The translations under genes were made by a program, and so were the position numbers. Below are positions 46,708-54,910 of a stretch of DNA of 64,000 bases, one piece after another; within the stretch, counting starts at the first letter, position 1, and every line of letters starts with the position of its first letter. This DNA is from Dyella sp. S184. GTDB taxonomy: Bacteria > Pseudomonadota > Gammaproteobacteria > Xanthomonadales > Rhodanobacteraceae. The stretch covers positions 1,346,169-1,410,168 of the forward strand of contig NZ_LMUE01000002.1 of the NCBI RefSeq assembly GCF_009766065.1, written 5' to 3'. Under the pieces are notes generated by a model. That model saw only the letters and a list, made by a program, of their open reading frames with translations. It was not told the DNA's origin and did no database searches.

Positions 46708-48249
46708 TCAATGATGGACGCTGGCATTGACTGCACTGGGTGCCGTCGCATTGACCGAACCCGGAACCGGTGTGTTGAGGTACGGGAACACAGCCAGATA
46801 AGTGTCCGCTGCGTTCTCGTCGCCCACCACGTTTTCAGTCGCAGCCGTCGGCCCCGGTGAATTCGCGCCGTCGGTATAAGCCGCACCATTGTTCGGATCG
46901 GAAGTCTCGTTGCCACAGGTGCCGTACGTCGTACTGCAAATGGCACCTTCCACCACACGAAGCGCGATGGTGACGACATCGTCATAAGGACGACGCCCGT
47001 TCGGGAAGCCCGCCAGATCGCCCCCGAGCACACCGAGGTAATTTTGCGATGCGGGCGCCGTGGGTGCGATGGTGGTGTTCAGTCGCAACTCTTCGGAAGG
47101 GACAACGTGGGCCGGCTGATTGAGCCCGGGCAGGCCGGTAAGGAAAGCACTTACCAGATCGTTGCGTGGCGTCTGTGGCACCACCGCCGCTGTGCCGAAC
47201 AATGCATTCAATAGAACCGGCAGCGTCGGATTGGTTACATAGCTGGCAAACTGCGCATCAGCGCTTGGCACGCTGCCATTGAAATTGTCCTTGTCCTTGA
47301 GACCAATGACCAGTTCATTGACCAGCGGCGAACCCAATCGGGATACCTGGGTGTAACGGTCACTGTAGAAGTTGTTCGGTGCGTAATAATCCGATTGCGT
47401 GCCGGTCTGGCTCAAGACCCAGTTGTCCTGCACGAATGAAGTTGTCCAGCCACCGATCACAGGATCGCCGGCGGTATCGCGCAAGCAGGCGACAGGAACT
47501 TCGAGCGCCAGCGTGTCGACATTCTTGTCGGTAAGCGCATTGGGAGTCGAGCCTACGCCCCCGAGCGGGTTGAGATTCACCAGATCGAAAATCGCGCCCA
47601 GATCGGCGACGAAACCATCCTTGCGCTGACCGACAAACATGCGACCAGGCGAAGCGCATCCGGGGATGATGATGCTATAGACGTAGTTGCCGGCGTACGT
47701 GGCATAGTCGGCGATTGATTTGTTGCCGATGTTGTCCGCGGGTTTGGTAAACGTGCCCGACCCACCTGTGGCATTGGTAATCGGTTGTCCAACGCCACCG
47801 TCCCGCACTAACTCCACCTTGTAGGTCTGGGTGACGTTTAGATTGCTCTGATTGCTGGCGGTAATCGGTCCGATGTTGATCAATGGCACCGTGGTTGATG
47901 TGCCGCCACCGGTGGGAACAGCGAGCTTGTTGTACGTGTTGGTGAATGTGAACCGGAAAGCGAGATTCGCTGTCGCACCACCGGTGTTGTCGATGCGAAT
48001 ATCGTATACAGCCCGGTCGCTCAACGTGTGGAAGTTCGGACCGCTGTAAGCGTCCTGCAGCGGATTGTAATTGGCCAGCAAAGTTACGTATCCGGTGCGT
48101 CCTGTTTCATAACTCATGAACATGTAGAAGTCGCTGGCATCGAGCTGCGGCATGGTGCTGATGAACGGGGCCTCGCGATGGCTTGACGCCATCGCGACTA
48201 CGGGCAGCAAGCTCAAGAGCAGAACTATGGGTTTCAATTTCAATTTCAT
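46708..48249 (-). CDS. DUF4331 domain exported protein
   Basis: A 513-residue protein with a signal peptide (MKLKLKPIVLLLSLLPVVAMA) and the DUF4331 hallmark SSHREAPFISTMPQLDASDFYMF at its mature N-terminus. Later motifs DRAVYDIRIDN, RMFVGQRKDGFVADLGAIFDL and NALTDKNVDTLALEVPV belong to the same domain. No catalytic function is established for the family. GAGGTAA precedes the ATG. As the first gene of a minus-strand set (DUF4331, TPR, HupE, TonB receptor), it is probably periplasmic or surface-exposed. Expression is likely from the 730-base region upstream. Confidence 0.9.
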   Translation of the reverse strand: MKLKLKPIVLLLSLLPVVAMASSHREAPFISTMPQLDASDFYMFMSYETGRTGYVTLLANYNPLQDAYSGPNFHTLSDRAVYDIRIDNTGGATANLAFRFTFTNTYNKLAVPTGGGTSTTVPLINIGPITASNQSNLNVTQTYKVELVRDGGVGQPITNATGGSGTFTKPADNIGNKSIADYATYAGNYVYSIIIPGCASPGRMFVGQRKDGFVADLGAIFDLVNLNPLGGVGSTPNALTDKNVDTLALEVPVACLRDTAGDPVIGGWTTSFVQDNWVLSQTGTQSDYYAPNNFYSDRYTQVSRLGSPLVNELVIGLKDKDNFNGSVPSADAQFASYVTNPTLPVLLNALFGTAAVVPQTPRNDLVSAFLTGLPGLNQPAHVVPSEELRLNTTIAPTAPASQNYLGVLGGDLAGFPNGRRPYDDVVTIALRVVEGAICSTTYGTCGNETSDPNNGAAYTDGANSPGPTAATENVVGDENAADTYLAVFPYLNTPVPGSVNATAPSAVNASVHH

Positions 48250-48556
48250 GGTGTTACCTCGTCGCACTGAATGATTCAATTCCGCGGAGTTCTCTCGGGC
48301 TTGAGGCTAAAGCGACACTACGCGGCTCCCGATTACATGCGGCTCCTGTGTGATCTGTTCGACGTAAGGCAGAAACGGTGGTGTTGCCAACGTGCGTATC
48401 TGACGCGATGGCATGCACATCGGATGGCTGATCTTCACGCTGACCCCCTGGGCCATCTCACTTCCTTGGAGACACATGGAGGTACGCATCGATGCGATGA
48501 GCGGATGCAAAAGCCTGAGGGAGAGGTGAATACTGTCAGTGACTATTCATCTGGCA

Positions 48557-48571
48557 TTCATTAAAAATGAA
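48557..48571. promoter_or_regulatory. AT-rich palindrome, candidate operator
   Basis: TTCATT-AAA-AATGAA is a perfect 6-3-6 palindrome about 310 bases upstream of DUF4331. ATTCAT recurs three times within 50 bases (for instance GACTATTCATCTGGCATTC). It does not fit the Fur or Zur consensus well. A regulator site is plausible but unproven. Confidence 0.3.
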
Positions 48572-48670
48572 ATGAAGCCGAACATTCATGGCTGTTAACA
48601 GGATTGGAAACAGCGGCGAGCCAAGCTGCGGGCCACTTCACCACAGCTCTCCAGACGAGTATGGACTTTT

Positions 48671-48703
48671 GACCCATCTCAGATGACGCATCTGAGATGG
48701 GTC
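48671..48703. repeat. Perfect 15-bp-stem hairpin
   Basis: GACCCATCTCAGATG (48671-48685) and its exact reverse complement (48689-48703) flank the triplet ACG. No T-run follows on either side. It lies about 280 bases past the sigma-factor stop and may be a repeat unit or the scar of a lost element. Confidence 0.75.
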
Positions 48704-48983
48704 ACGGTAGTTCGATCAATCAGTCAAGCCAAGCTGGTCAATTCATCAACTTTCGGCAGCTGGCGATGTATTGCCACTTTGGGAGGGCGACGCATGCCGG
48801 CAACATCCGCCATCCGAAGCTGACATTCACTGCGTCGGGTGCGGCTGGCGCGCTCACCCCAACGCATATTTCACATCACAAAGCCATGGTGCAAACGGTA
48901 ATTGCTCGCAACCCGAAGCCATTCGCAAACGCACACGTCTTGACCCCGCATATCAGCGTGAAAAATAAAGTGCTTCGCGTCGA

Positions 48984-50270
48984 TCATCGTGGATTTTGGG
49001 ATGCCGGTTCGCGCGCACACGCCCTTGCGCGTCCCAGCAACAATTCACGCTCGCGCATGTTTTGAGTAAGTGAGGCGGCGCGCTCGAATTCAGGGCGCGC
49101 TTCGTCGAACCGACCGAGCCTGAACAACAAGTCGCCCCGCACGGTTGGCAGCAGGTGGTAATTCGCAAGTGTGGGTTCAGCGGTCAGCGCATCGACGAGT
49201 TCGAGGCCCGCGACAGGACCGAACGCCATAGACACCGCCACGGCACGATTGAGCTCCACCACTGGAGAGGGGGCCAGCTGCGCCAACATTGCATAGAGTT
49301 CTGTGATCCGCGTCCAGTCAGTGTCCTCTGCGGTGATTGCGCGCGCGTGGCAGGCAGCTATAGCGGCCTGCAGAGCATAAGGGCCGAGCGCACCACCCAG
49401 CTTTTCTGCATGATCGAGCGCTGCCAGTCCGCGGCGGATCAGCAGCTGGTCCCACTGCGCACGGTTCTGCTCAAGCAGCAGGATCGGCTCGCCTGCTGCG
49501 TTCACACGCGAATGTGCGCGAGAGGCCTGGACCTCCATCAGCGCAACCAGACCATGCGCCTCCGCTTCGCGCGGCACCAGTCCGACCAGTACTCGGCCAA
49601 GACGCAATGCCTCTTCGCACAGCGTTGGCCGCATCCAGTCGTCACCTGCCGTCGCGGAATAGCCTTCGTTGAAGACGAGATAGATGACACCGAGCACCGA
49701 AGACAGCCGCGCTGGCAGCTCCTCGGCGCGCGGCACCTCGAATGGCACCTGCGCATTGGCCAGGCTGCGCTTGGCGCGGACGATACGCTGCGCGATAGTC
49801 GGTTCGGGCACCAGGAATGCCCGGGCGATTTCCTCGGTAGTCAGGCCACCGAGCAGGCGCAAAGTCAACGCCACGCGCGCCTCGACGGACAACACCGGAT
49901 GGCAGGCGATGAACATCAGCCGCAACAGGTCGTCGCCGATGGGATCATCGAGAGCCGCTTCAACCTTGGACACGGCATCCTCCTGCGCAGCTTCGAGCTC
50001 GTGCATCAGTTCCACATGCTTGCGCTCAAGCAGCTTGCCGCGGCGCAGGCGGTCGATCGCGCGGCGTTTCGCCGTGGTCATCAGCCACGCGCCGGGATTG
50101 TCCGGTACGCCCGACGTCGGCCACTGTTCCAGGGCGACGACCAGCGCATCCTGCGCCAGCTCTTCGGCCAAGCCGACGTCGCGCAGCATGCGGGTCAGGC
50201 CGGCGATGAGCCGGGGAGACTCGATCCGCCATACGGCATCGATGGTGCGATGGGTGTCGGTCGCTGGCAT
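48984..50270 (-). CDS. ECF42-type RNA polymerase sigma factor with C-terminal extension
   Basis: A 428-residue sigma factor. Region 2 appears as LTRMLRDVGLAEELAQDALVVALEQWP (about 24-50) and GAWLMTTAKRRAIDRLRR. Region 4 is around 130-180 (LTLRLLGGLTTEEIARAFLVPEPTIAQRIVRAKRSL). The remaining ~230 residues are the long helical, TPR-like extension typical of ECF42, with motifs VIYLVFNEGYSAT and YALQAAIAACHA. No anti-sigma gene is visible; in this group the extension itself controls activity. It follows YCII and VOC genes on the same strand, the usual ECF42 neighbourhood. A matching promoter candidate lies upstream of the YCII gene. Confidence 0.93.
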   Translation of the reverse strand: MPATDTHRTIDAVWRIESPRLIAGLTRMLRDVGLAEELAQDALVVALEQWPTSGVPDNPGAWLMTTAKRRAIDRLRRGKLLERKHVELMHELEAAQEDAVSKVEAALDDPIGDDLLRLMFIACHPVLSVEARVALTLRLLGGLTTEEIARAFLVPEPTIAQRIVRAKRSLANAQVPFEVPRAEELPARLSSVLGVIYLVFNEGYSATAGDDWMRPTLCEEALRLGRVLVGLVPREAEAHGLVALMEVQASRAHSRVNAAGEPILLLEQNRAQWDQLLIRRGLAALDHAEKLGGALGPYALQAAIAACHARAITAEDTDWTRITELYAMLAQLAPSPVVELNRAVAVSMAFGPVAGLELVDALTAEPTLANYHLLPTVRGDLLFRLGRFDEARPEFERAASLTQNMRERELLLGRARACAREPASQNPR

Positions 50271-50359
50271 AGGCGGCCGATCACATCACCTGCCACTCCT
50301 TGATGCAAGCCCGTGTGTGGCTCCGTCTGCTTCTCGGCCGTTGCTGGCAACGCGCGAGT

Positions 50360-50773
50360 TCATTGCTCCTTTTCGCAATTGATCATCCACGGTACGCCGA
50401 ATTGATCGACCAACATGCCGAAGCGCTCGGCCCAGAAGGTCTTCTCGTAGGGCATCTGCACCGTGCCGTTCTCTTTCAGCGCGTTGAAAATGCGTTCCCC
50501 TTCTGCCTTGTCGTGAATCTGGATCGACACCGAGCAACCCTTGATGCCGTCGTACGGACGATCGGGCGGGCAGTCGGAAGCCAGCAGCACCTGGTCGCCA
50601 ATTTCCAGCCGTACGTGGATGAGCCAGTCGCGACTTTCCGCCGGCATGTTCTCGCAGCCGGGCGCTTCGCCGAAACGCATCATCATGGTGATCTTGCCGC
50701 GCAGGCATTGCTCGTAGAACTTGAATGCCGCTTCGGCGTTGCCGTTGAAAATGAGGTAGTTGGTCAGTTGCAT
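50360..50773 (-). CDS. VOC family protein (PhnB-like)
   Basis: A 137-residue vicinal-oxygen-chelate fold protein. MQLTNYLIFNGNAEAAFKFY is the PhnB-type N-terminus, followed by MMRFGEAPGC and the C-terminal FWAERFGMLVDQFGVPWMIN. Function is not established; many are wrongly labelled 3-demethylubiquinone methyltransferase. The ATG at 50773 has GGAG upstream. It lies between the YCII gene and the ECF42 sigma gene, and is likely part of the same regulon. Confidence 0.88.
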   Translation of the reverse strand: MQLTNYLIFNGNAEAAFKFYEQCLRGKITMMMRFGEAPGCENMPAESRDWLIHVRLEIGDQVLLASDCPPDRPYDGIKGCSVSIQIHDKAEGERIFNALKENGTVQMPYEKTFWAERFGMLVDQFGVPWMINCEKEQ

Positions 50774-50816
50774 GAGGTACTCCACCAATCAATCTTGGAC
50801 TGGGTCCGATACTGGA

Positions 50817-51242
50817 CTATGACTTCACCGCCGCCTGCACGCGCAACTGCGCCTCCTGCTCCCGCAGCTCCGGCGTGAGCTCGGCACCGAAGTCATCCGC
50901 CTCGAACACCTGGCGGATCTCGATTTCCGATTCGCTTTCGAACGGGTTGGGACAGCGCTTGACCCATTCGACCGCCTCCTCCATCGACTTCACCTGCCAC
51001 AGCCAGAAGCCGGCAACCAGCTCCTTGGTCTCGGCAAACGGCCCGTCGATCACGCTACGCTGGCTGCCGGAGAATTTCACTCTTGTACCCTTCGAACTGG
51101 GCTGCAGTCCCTCAGCCGCCAGCATGATGCCGGCCTTGACCAGCTCCTCGTTGAACCGGCCCATCTCGGTCAGCAGCTTCTCGCTGGGCATCACACCGGC
51201 CTCTGAAGCCTGAGTGGCCTTGACCATCACGATGCATCGCAT
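50817..51242 (-). CDS. YCII/DGPF-domain protein
   Basis: A 141-residue YCII-family protein carrying the DGPF signature as VIDGPFAETKELVAGFWLWQ. It opens MRCIVMVKATQASEAGVMPS and continues with the LLTEMGRFNEELVKAGIMLA helix. DGPF proteins are the conserved genetic partners and targets of ECF42 sigma factors. Their biochemical role is unknown. AAGGAG lies 8 bases before the ATG. It is the first gene of the YCII-VOC-sigma operon. Confidence 0.93.
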   Translation of the reverse strand: MRCIVMVKATQASEAGVMPSEKLLTEMGRFNEELVKAGIMLAAEGLQPSSKGTRVKFSGSQRSVIDGPFAETKELVAGFWLWQVKSMEEAVEWVKRCPNPFESESEIEIRQVFEADDFGAELTPELREQEAQLRVQAAVKS

Positions 51243-51320
51243 TGTCGTTTCTCCTTCAGGTTACGAACCGGGAGCCCATGCGGACGAAGCCCGTGCCTCG
51301 AACCCTCGCTCTATCCCAGC

Positions 51321-51347
51321 GACGAACGGGCAATCCCCGGATCGACA
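51321..51347 (-). promoter_or_regulatory. Candidate ECF42-dependent promoter of the YCII operon
   Basis: On the minus strand, TGTCGA (51347-51342) and CGTC (51324-51321) are separated by 17 bases, about 80 bases before the YCII ATG. As I recall it, the ECF42 motif described in Streptomyces is a TGTCGA -35 and a CG(A/T)C -10, which this fits exactly. Autoregulation of the module would follow. Confidence 0.6.
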
Positions 51348-51445
51348 TACCCAGGAACACTTTCCGGAAAATATTCTCAAGCGATGGGACTGCCTCTCGG
51401 TATGCTGTACCCATTGCGTCACCGAAATATCCAGGGCTGGAATAG

Positions 51446-54400
51446 ATGAAGGAAAACCCAGGCGGGCTGATCGTCCATCGCGGCAGCCGCACCGAACGGC
51501 TGGCCGACGAACTGGCGCAGCGACTGGAAGCCCAGCGGCCGGCCAATCCGCTGGCCGCGCAGACGGTGGTGGTGGCACATCCAGGCCTGCAGCGCTGGCT
51601 GCTCGGCCGTTTCGCGCAGCGCGGCGGCGCGCAGGGTGGCCACGGCATCGCTGCCAACTACGAGATGATCCTGCCGTGGCAGTGGTTCGAGCAGACCGCC
51701 CGTCGCGTACTGGGCGACGAGGCGCTGATCGGCGGTGCCTACCGGCATGAATTGCTGCGCTGGCGCCTGCTGATGACGCTGCCTACCCTGAGTGCGCCGG
51801 AAATCAGCGCCTACCTGGCTGGTGACGATGCCGCGCGACGCAGCTTCCAGCTGGCCGAGCATCTGGCTGGCCTGTACACCCAGTACCTGATTTATCGACC
51901 GGACTGGATCCTCGATTGGGAACAGCATCCGGGCCAGCATGGTCGCGACTGGCAGGCCAGCTTGTGGCACCAGCTGCGGGCCGCCATCCATCGTCCGCAC
52001 CGTGCCCAGCGCAGTGCCATCCTGCTCGATGCCCTGCGTGTCGAAAACACCGCGGAAGAAGCCCCGCTGCACGTATTCGGTGTCAGCCATCTGCCGCCGG
52101 ATGTGCTGCAGGCGCTGCAGGCGACTGCGCTGCACAGGCCGGTGCATCTGTATTTCCCTGATCCCTGCCGCGAGCACTGGGTGTATCTGCGCAAGCAACG
52201 CTTTCTGCTGACCCACGCGGACGATCCGGAAGCGCTGTACTACGAGGTGGGCCACCCGCTGCTAGTGGCACTCGGCCGCATCGCGCAGGATTTCTGCCTC
52301 ACCCTCGACGAATGCGACGCCATCGACGAGCGCGATCCGCTCGATGATGCTGAACCGCTGCCCGGCGAAACCTCCCTGCTGGCGCAATTGCAATCCAGCA
52401 TCCGCTGCCTGCAACCAGAGCTGGTCGGTGCCGCCAGCCGCGAGCGACTCGCCGATGGCGTCGACGCAGACGTGCTGTTGCCCGCCTTGCGTGGCGATCC
52501 CAGCCTGCGCGTGCATGCCTGCCATACCCGCCTGCGCGAGCTGGAGGTGTTGAAGAACAGCTTGCTGCGCTGCCTCGCCGACGATCCCACGCTGCAGCAT
52601 CGCGACATCGTGGTGATGGCACCGGATATCGGCGCCTATGCGTCCTATCTGGCAGCGGTGTTCGGCGAACCGGCGCAATACCGCAGCGATCCGCTGCATA
52701 TTCCCTGGCATCTGGCTGATGTCGGGCTGTCGCGTGCGCATCCATTGATGAGCGCATTCGCGCAGGTGCTGGATCTGGCCGAAAGCCGTTTCACGGTCAG
52801 CGAAGTGCTGGATTTCCTCGACGTGCCGGCGGTGGCGCGACGCTTCGCGATCGATTCCGCCGGCTGCGATGCACTGGAACGCTGGCTGCATCGCGCCCAC
52901 GTGGCATGGGGCCTCGATGCCGAGATGAAGGCCGAATCTGGCGCAGCCGCGGTCGATGCCAATTCGTGGCAGTTTGGCTTCGACCGCATGTACGCCGGAC
53001 TGATCGTCGGCCAGGACGCCGGTAGCGAGCTGCCCGACGATCAGCTGCTGGACGGCATCCTGCCGCTGGATGGCGTTTCCGGCAGCGCGGTCGAAGCGCT
53101 GGGTCAGTTCGATCGCCTGCTCGGCGAATTGCGCAAGGCGCGTGGGGAATTTGCCGTGGCGCGCCCGTTGGCCGCATGGAGCCAATGGCTGCTGGAGCTG
53201 ATCGACGCGTTGTTCGTTGCCGACCTGCGCGACGACGCCGAGAACAACGCGCTCGATGCGCTGCGTCGACTCGCCGCCGGCCTCGGTACCCAGGCCGCCG
53301 AAGTCGGCATCCGCACGCCGCTGCCGTGGAGCGTCGTGCGTGAAGCCGTGCGCGGCGCGCTGGATGCAGTACCGGAGCGCCAGGCCTTCCTGCTTGGTGG
53401 TGTGACGTTCTGCGGGCTGGTGCCGCAGCGTTCGATTCCGTTTCGCGTGGTCTGCCTGCTCGGCATGAACGAGGGCGAGTTCCCACGCCCGGGCCATGAT
53501 GCCGGCCTCAATCTCATCCTCAGCCAGCCGCGCCGCGGTGACCGCGACACCCGCAGCGAAGACCGTTACCTGTTCCTGGAAGCGATGATGTCGGCGCGCG
53601 ACGCGCTGCATATCAGCTATGTCGGCGAAGGTGTACGCGACGGCAAACCGCGCAATCCGGCGGCGCCTTTGGCCGAACTGCTGCAATTTCTCGACGAGCA
53701 GCACGGTATCGCTGACAACGAGCAAATCGACCGACCATGGCTTATCCATCATCCGCTGCAGCCGTTCGACGCGCGCTATTACGAGCGGGATGCATATGGG
53801 CAGCCTCGCCATGACCTGCGGATGTTTTCCTACGATCCGGCGTTTCTCGCTGCCCCGTCCAGCGCTAAAACCCAACGCTTTCTCGACGAAATGGCGATCA
53901 CCCCGCACGCACAGCCTGCGGCCATCGGCGAGATCACGCTAGGCGCACTCAAACGCTACTGGCGCGATCCGTCCAAGGATGCACTGCTGCGCGGTCGCGG
54001 CATCAGCCTGCAGGCGCTCGACAGCGTCGGCTGGTCCGATCGCGAACCACTGGAAACCCGGTTCGAGCGGATCGAACGCGTCGACCATCGACTGCTGTTC
54101 GAGACGCTCGCCGCCGGACACGACCGCCTGCCCGCCGAGCCACCGGCGTGGCTGGCACGTTCCGGCATGCTGGCTGGAGGCGCCATTGGCGTCGAGGCCT
54201 ATGCGCAATTGCGCGACTCGTTGCAAAGCCTGCTCGAGCGTGCACACAAGCTGTTCGCCAGCGGCATTGCACAACCGTTGGCACAGGCGATCGACCTGGA
54301 TCTCGGTGATGGTCTGCGCCTGACCGGCGTGGTCGATCGGGCGTTCAAAGGCATCGACGACAATTTTCTGCTGTTCGATGCCCAGCCGACGCGCGCTGCC

Positions 54401-54910
54401 GGGCTGAAGGAGATGCTGTCTTTCTATATCGATTGGGCTGCGCTGCGACTGACACACGCCGATACCGTGCAGGCAGATTTTCTGGAGCCCACCTACAATC
54501 GTAGAGGAGCGCAAACATCGAAGCTGCTTGCCCTCCTGCAGGCACAGGACACCGACCAACTACGTCGCGGACTGCGTCGCCTGATCGAAGCATATCTGGC
54601 GGCCGAACAGCAGCCGCTACTGTTCTTTCCACGCACCGCGCAAACCTATGCGCTCAACGACCCCGAAACACGTCTCGGCAAAGCCGCCGCCACATGGGAA
54701 GGCGATGATTTCAACAGTGGCGAGCGCGATTACGCACCCGGCTATGCCGCCCTGCTGAGTCGCGGAATGGAGCTTTTCGAACCGCACAGTCCGGCTCATC
54801 GCTCGTTCCTGGCTGCCACCGAACTGGTCTGCAAAGTACTCGATCCTCAGCACACGATGCTGTTGAAAGCATCGGTATCCGAGCCCGCTGCTGCCGGGGA
54901 AAAGGCTTGA
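51446..54910 (+). CDS. recC: RecBCD exonuclease V, gamma subunit
   Basis: A 1154-residue protein. The N-terminus GLIVHRGSRTERLADELAQR and the stretch NYEMILPWQWFEQTARRVL are RecC-specific. Later segments LHVFGVSHLPPDVLQAL, HACHTRLRELEVLKNSLL, VCLLGMNEGEFPRP and DRYLFLEAMMSARDALHISYVG are family signatures. RecC holds the inactivated helicase domains, splits the duplex and reads Chi in RecBCD recombinational repair. Its stop overlaps the recB start. GGA lies before the ATG and a promoter should be in the 200 bases shared with the divergent YCII gene. Confidence 0.95.
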   Translation: MKENPGGLIVHRGSRTERLADELAQRLEAQRPANPLAAQTVVVAHPGLQRWLLGRFAQRGGAQGGHGIAANYEMILPWQWFEQTARRVLGDEALIGGAYRHELLRWRLLMTLPTLSAPEISAYLAGDDAARRSFQLAEHLAGLYTQYLIYRPDWILDWEQHPGQHGRDWQASLWHQLRAAIHRPHRAQRSAILLDALRVENTAEEAPLHVFGVSHLPPDVLQALQATALHRPVHLYFPDPCREHWVYLRKQRFLLTHADDPEALYYEVGHPLLVALGRIAQDFCLTLDECDAIDERDPLDDAEPLPGETSLLAQLQSSIRCLQPELVGAASRERLADGVDADVLLPALRGDPSLRVHACHTRLRELEVLKNSLLRCLADDPTLQHRDIVVMAPDIGAYASYLAAVFGEPAQYRSDPLHIPWHLADVGLSRAHPLMSAFAQVLDLAESRFTVSEVLDFLDVPAVARRFAIDSAGCDALERWLHRAHVAWGLDAEMKAESGAAAVDANSWQFGFDRMYAGLIVGQDAGSELPDDQLLDGILPLDGVSGSAVEALGQFDRLLGELRKARGEFAVARPLAAWSQWLLELIDALFVADLRDDAENNALDALRRLAAGLGTQAAEVGIRTPLPWSVVREAVRGALDAVPERQAFLLGGVTFCGLVPQRSIPFRVVCLLGMNEGEFPRPGHDAGLNLILSQPRRGDRDTRSEDRYLFLEAMMSARDALHISYVGEGVRDGKPRNPAAPLAELLQFLDEQHGIADNEQIDRPWLIHHPLQPFDARYYERDAYGQPRHDLRMFSYDPAFLAAPSSAKTQRFLDEMAITPHAQPAAIGEITLGALKRYWRDPSKDALLRGRGISLQALDSVGWSDREPLETRFERIERVDHRLLFETLAAGHDRLPAEPPAWLARSGMLAGGAIGVEAYAQLRDSLQSLLERAHKLFASGIAQPLAQAIDLDLGDGLRLTGVVDRAFKGIDDNFLLFDAQPTRAAGLKEMLSFYIDWAALRLTHADTVQADFLEPTYNRRGAQTSKLLALLQAQDTDQLRRGLRRLIEAYLAAEQQPLLFFPRTAQTYALNDPETRLGKAAATWEGDDFNSGERDYAPGYAALLSRGMELFEPHSPAHRSFLAATELVCKVLDPQHTMLLKASVSEPAAAGEKA

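Larger units (their letters stand above)
48250..48983. other. Non-coding region upstream of the DUF4331 operon
   Basis: About 730 bases between the sigma-factor stop and the DUF4331 start, with short frames on both strands but no recognisable gene. It holds the TTCATT/AATGAA palindrome and a 15-bp perfect hairpin, listed separately. It is more AT-rich around 48540-48600 than its surroundings and should contain the operon promoter. Confidence 0.5.

Noticed and set aside
48697-49065. 122-codon plus-strand frame after the 15-bp hairpin
   Set aside because: It overlaps the 3' end of the sigma gene and has no recognisable domain or ribosome-binding site.
52262-53908. 548-codon minus-strand frame
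   Set aside because: Antisense of recC, without a family match or start signal.
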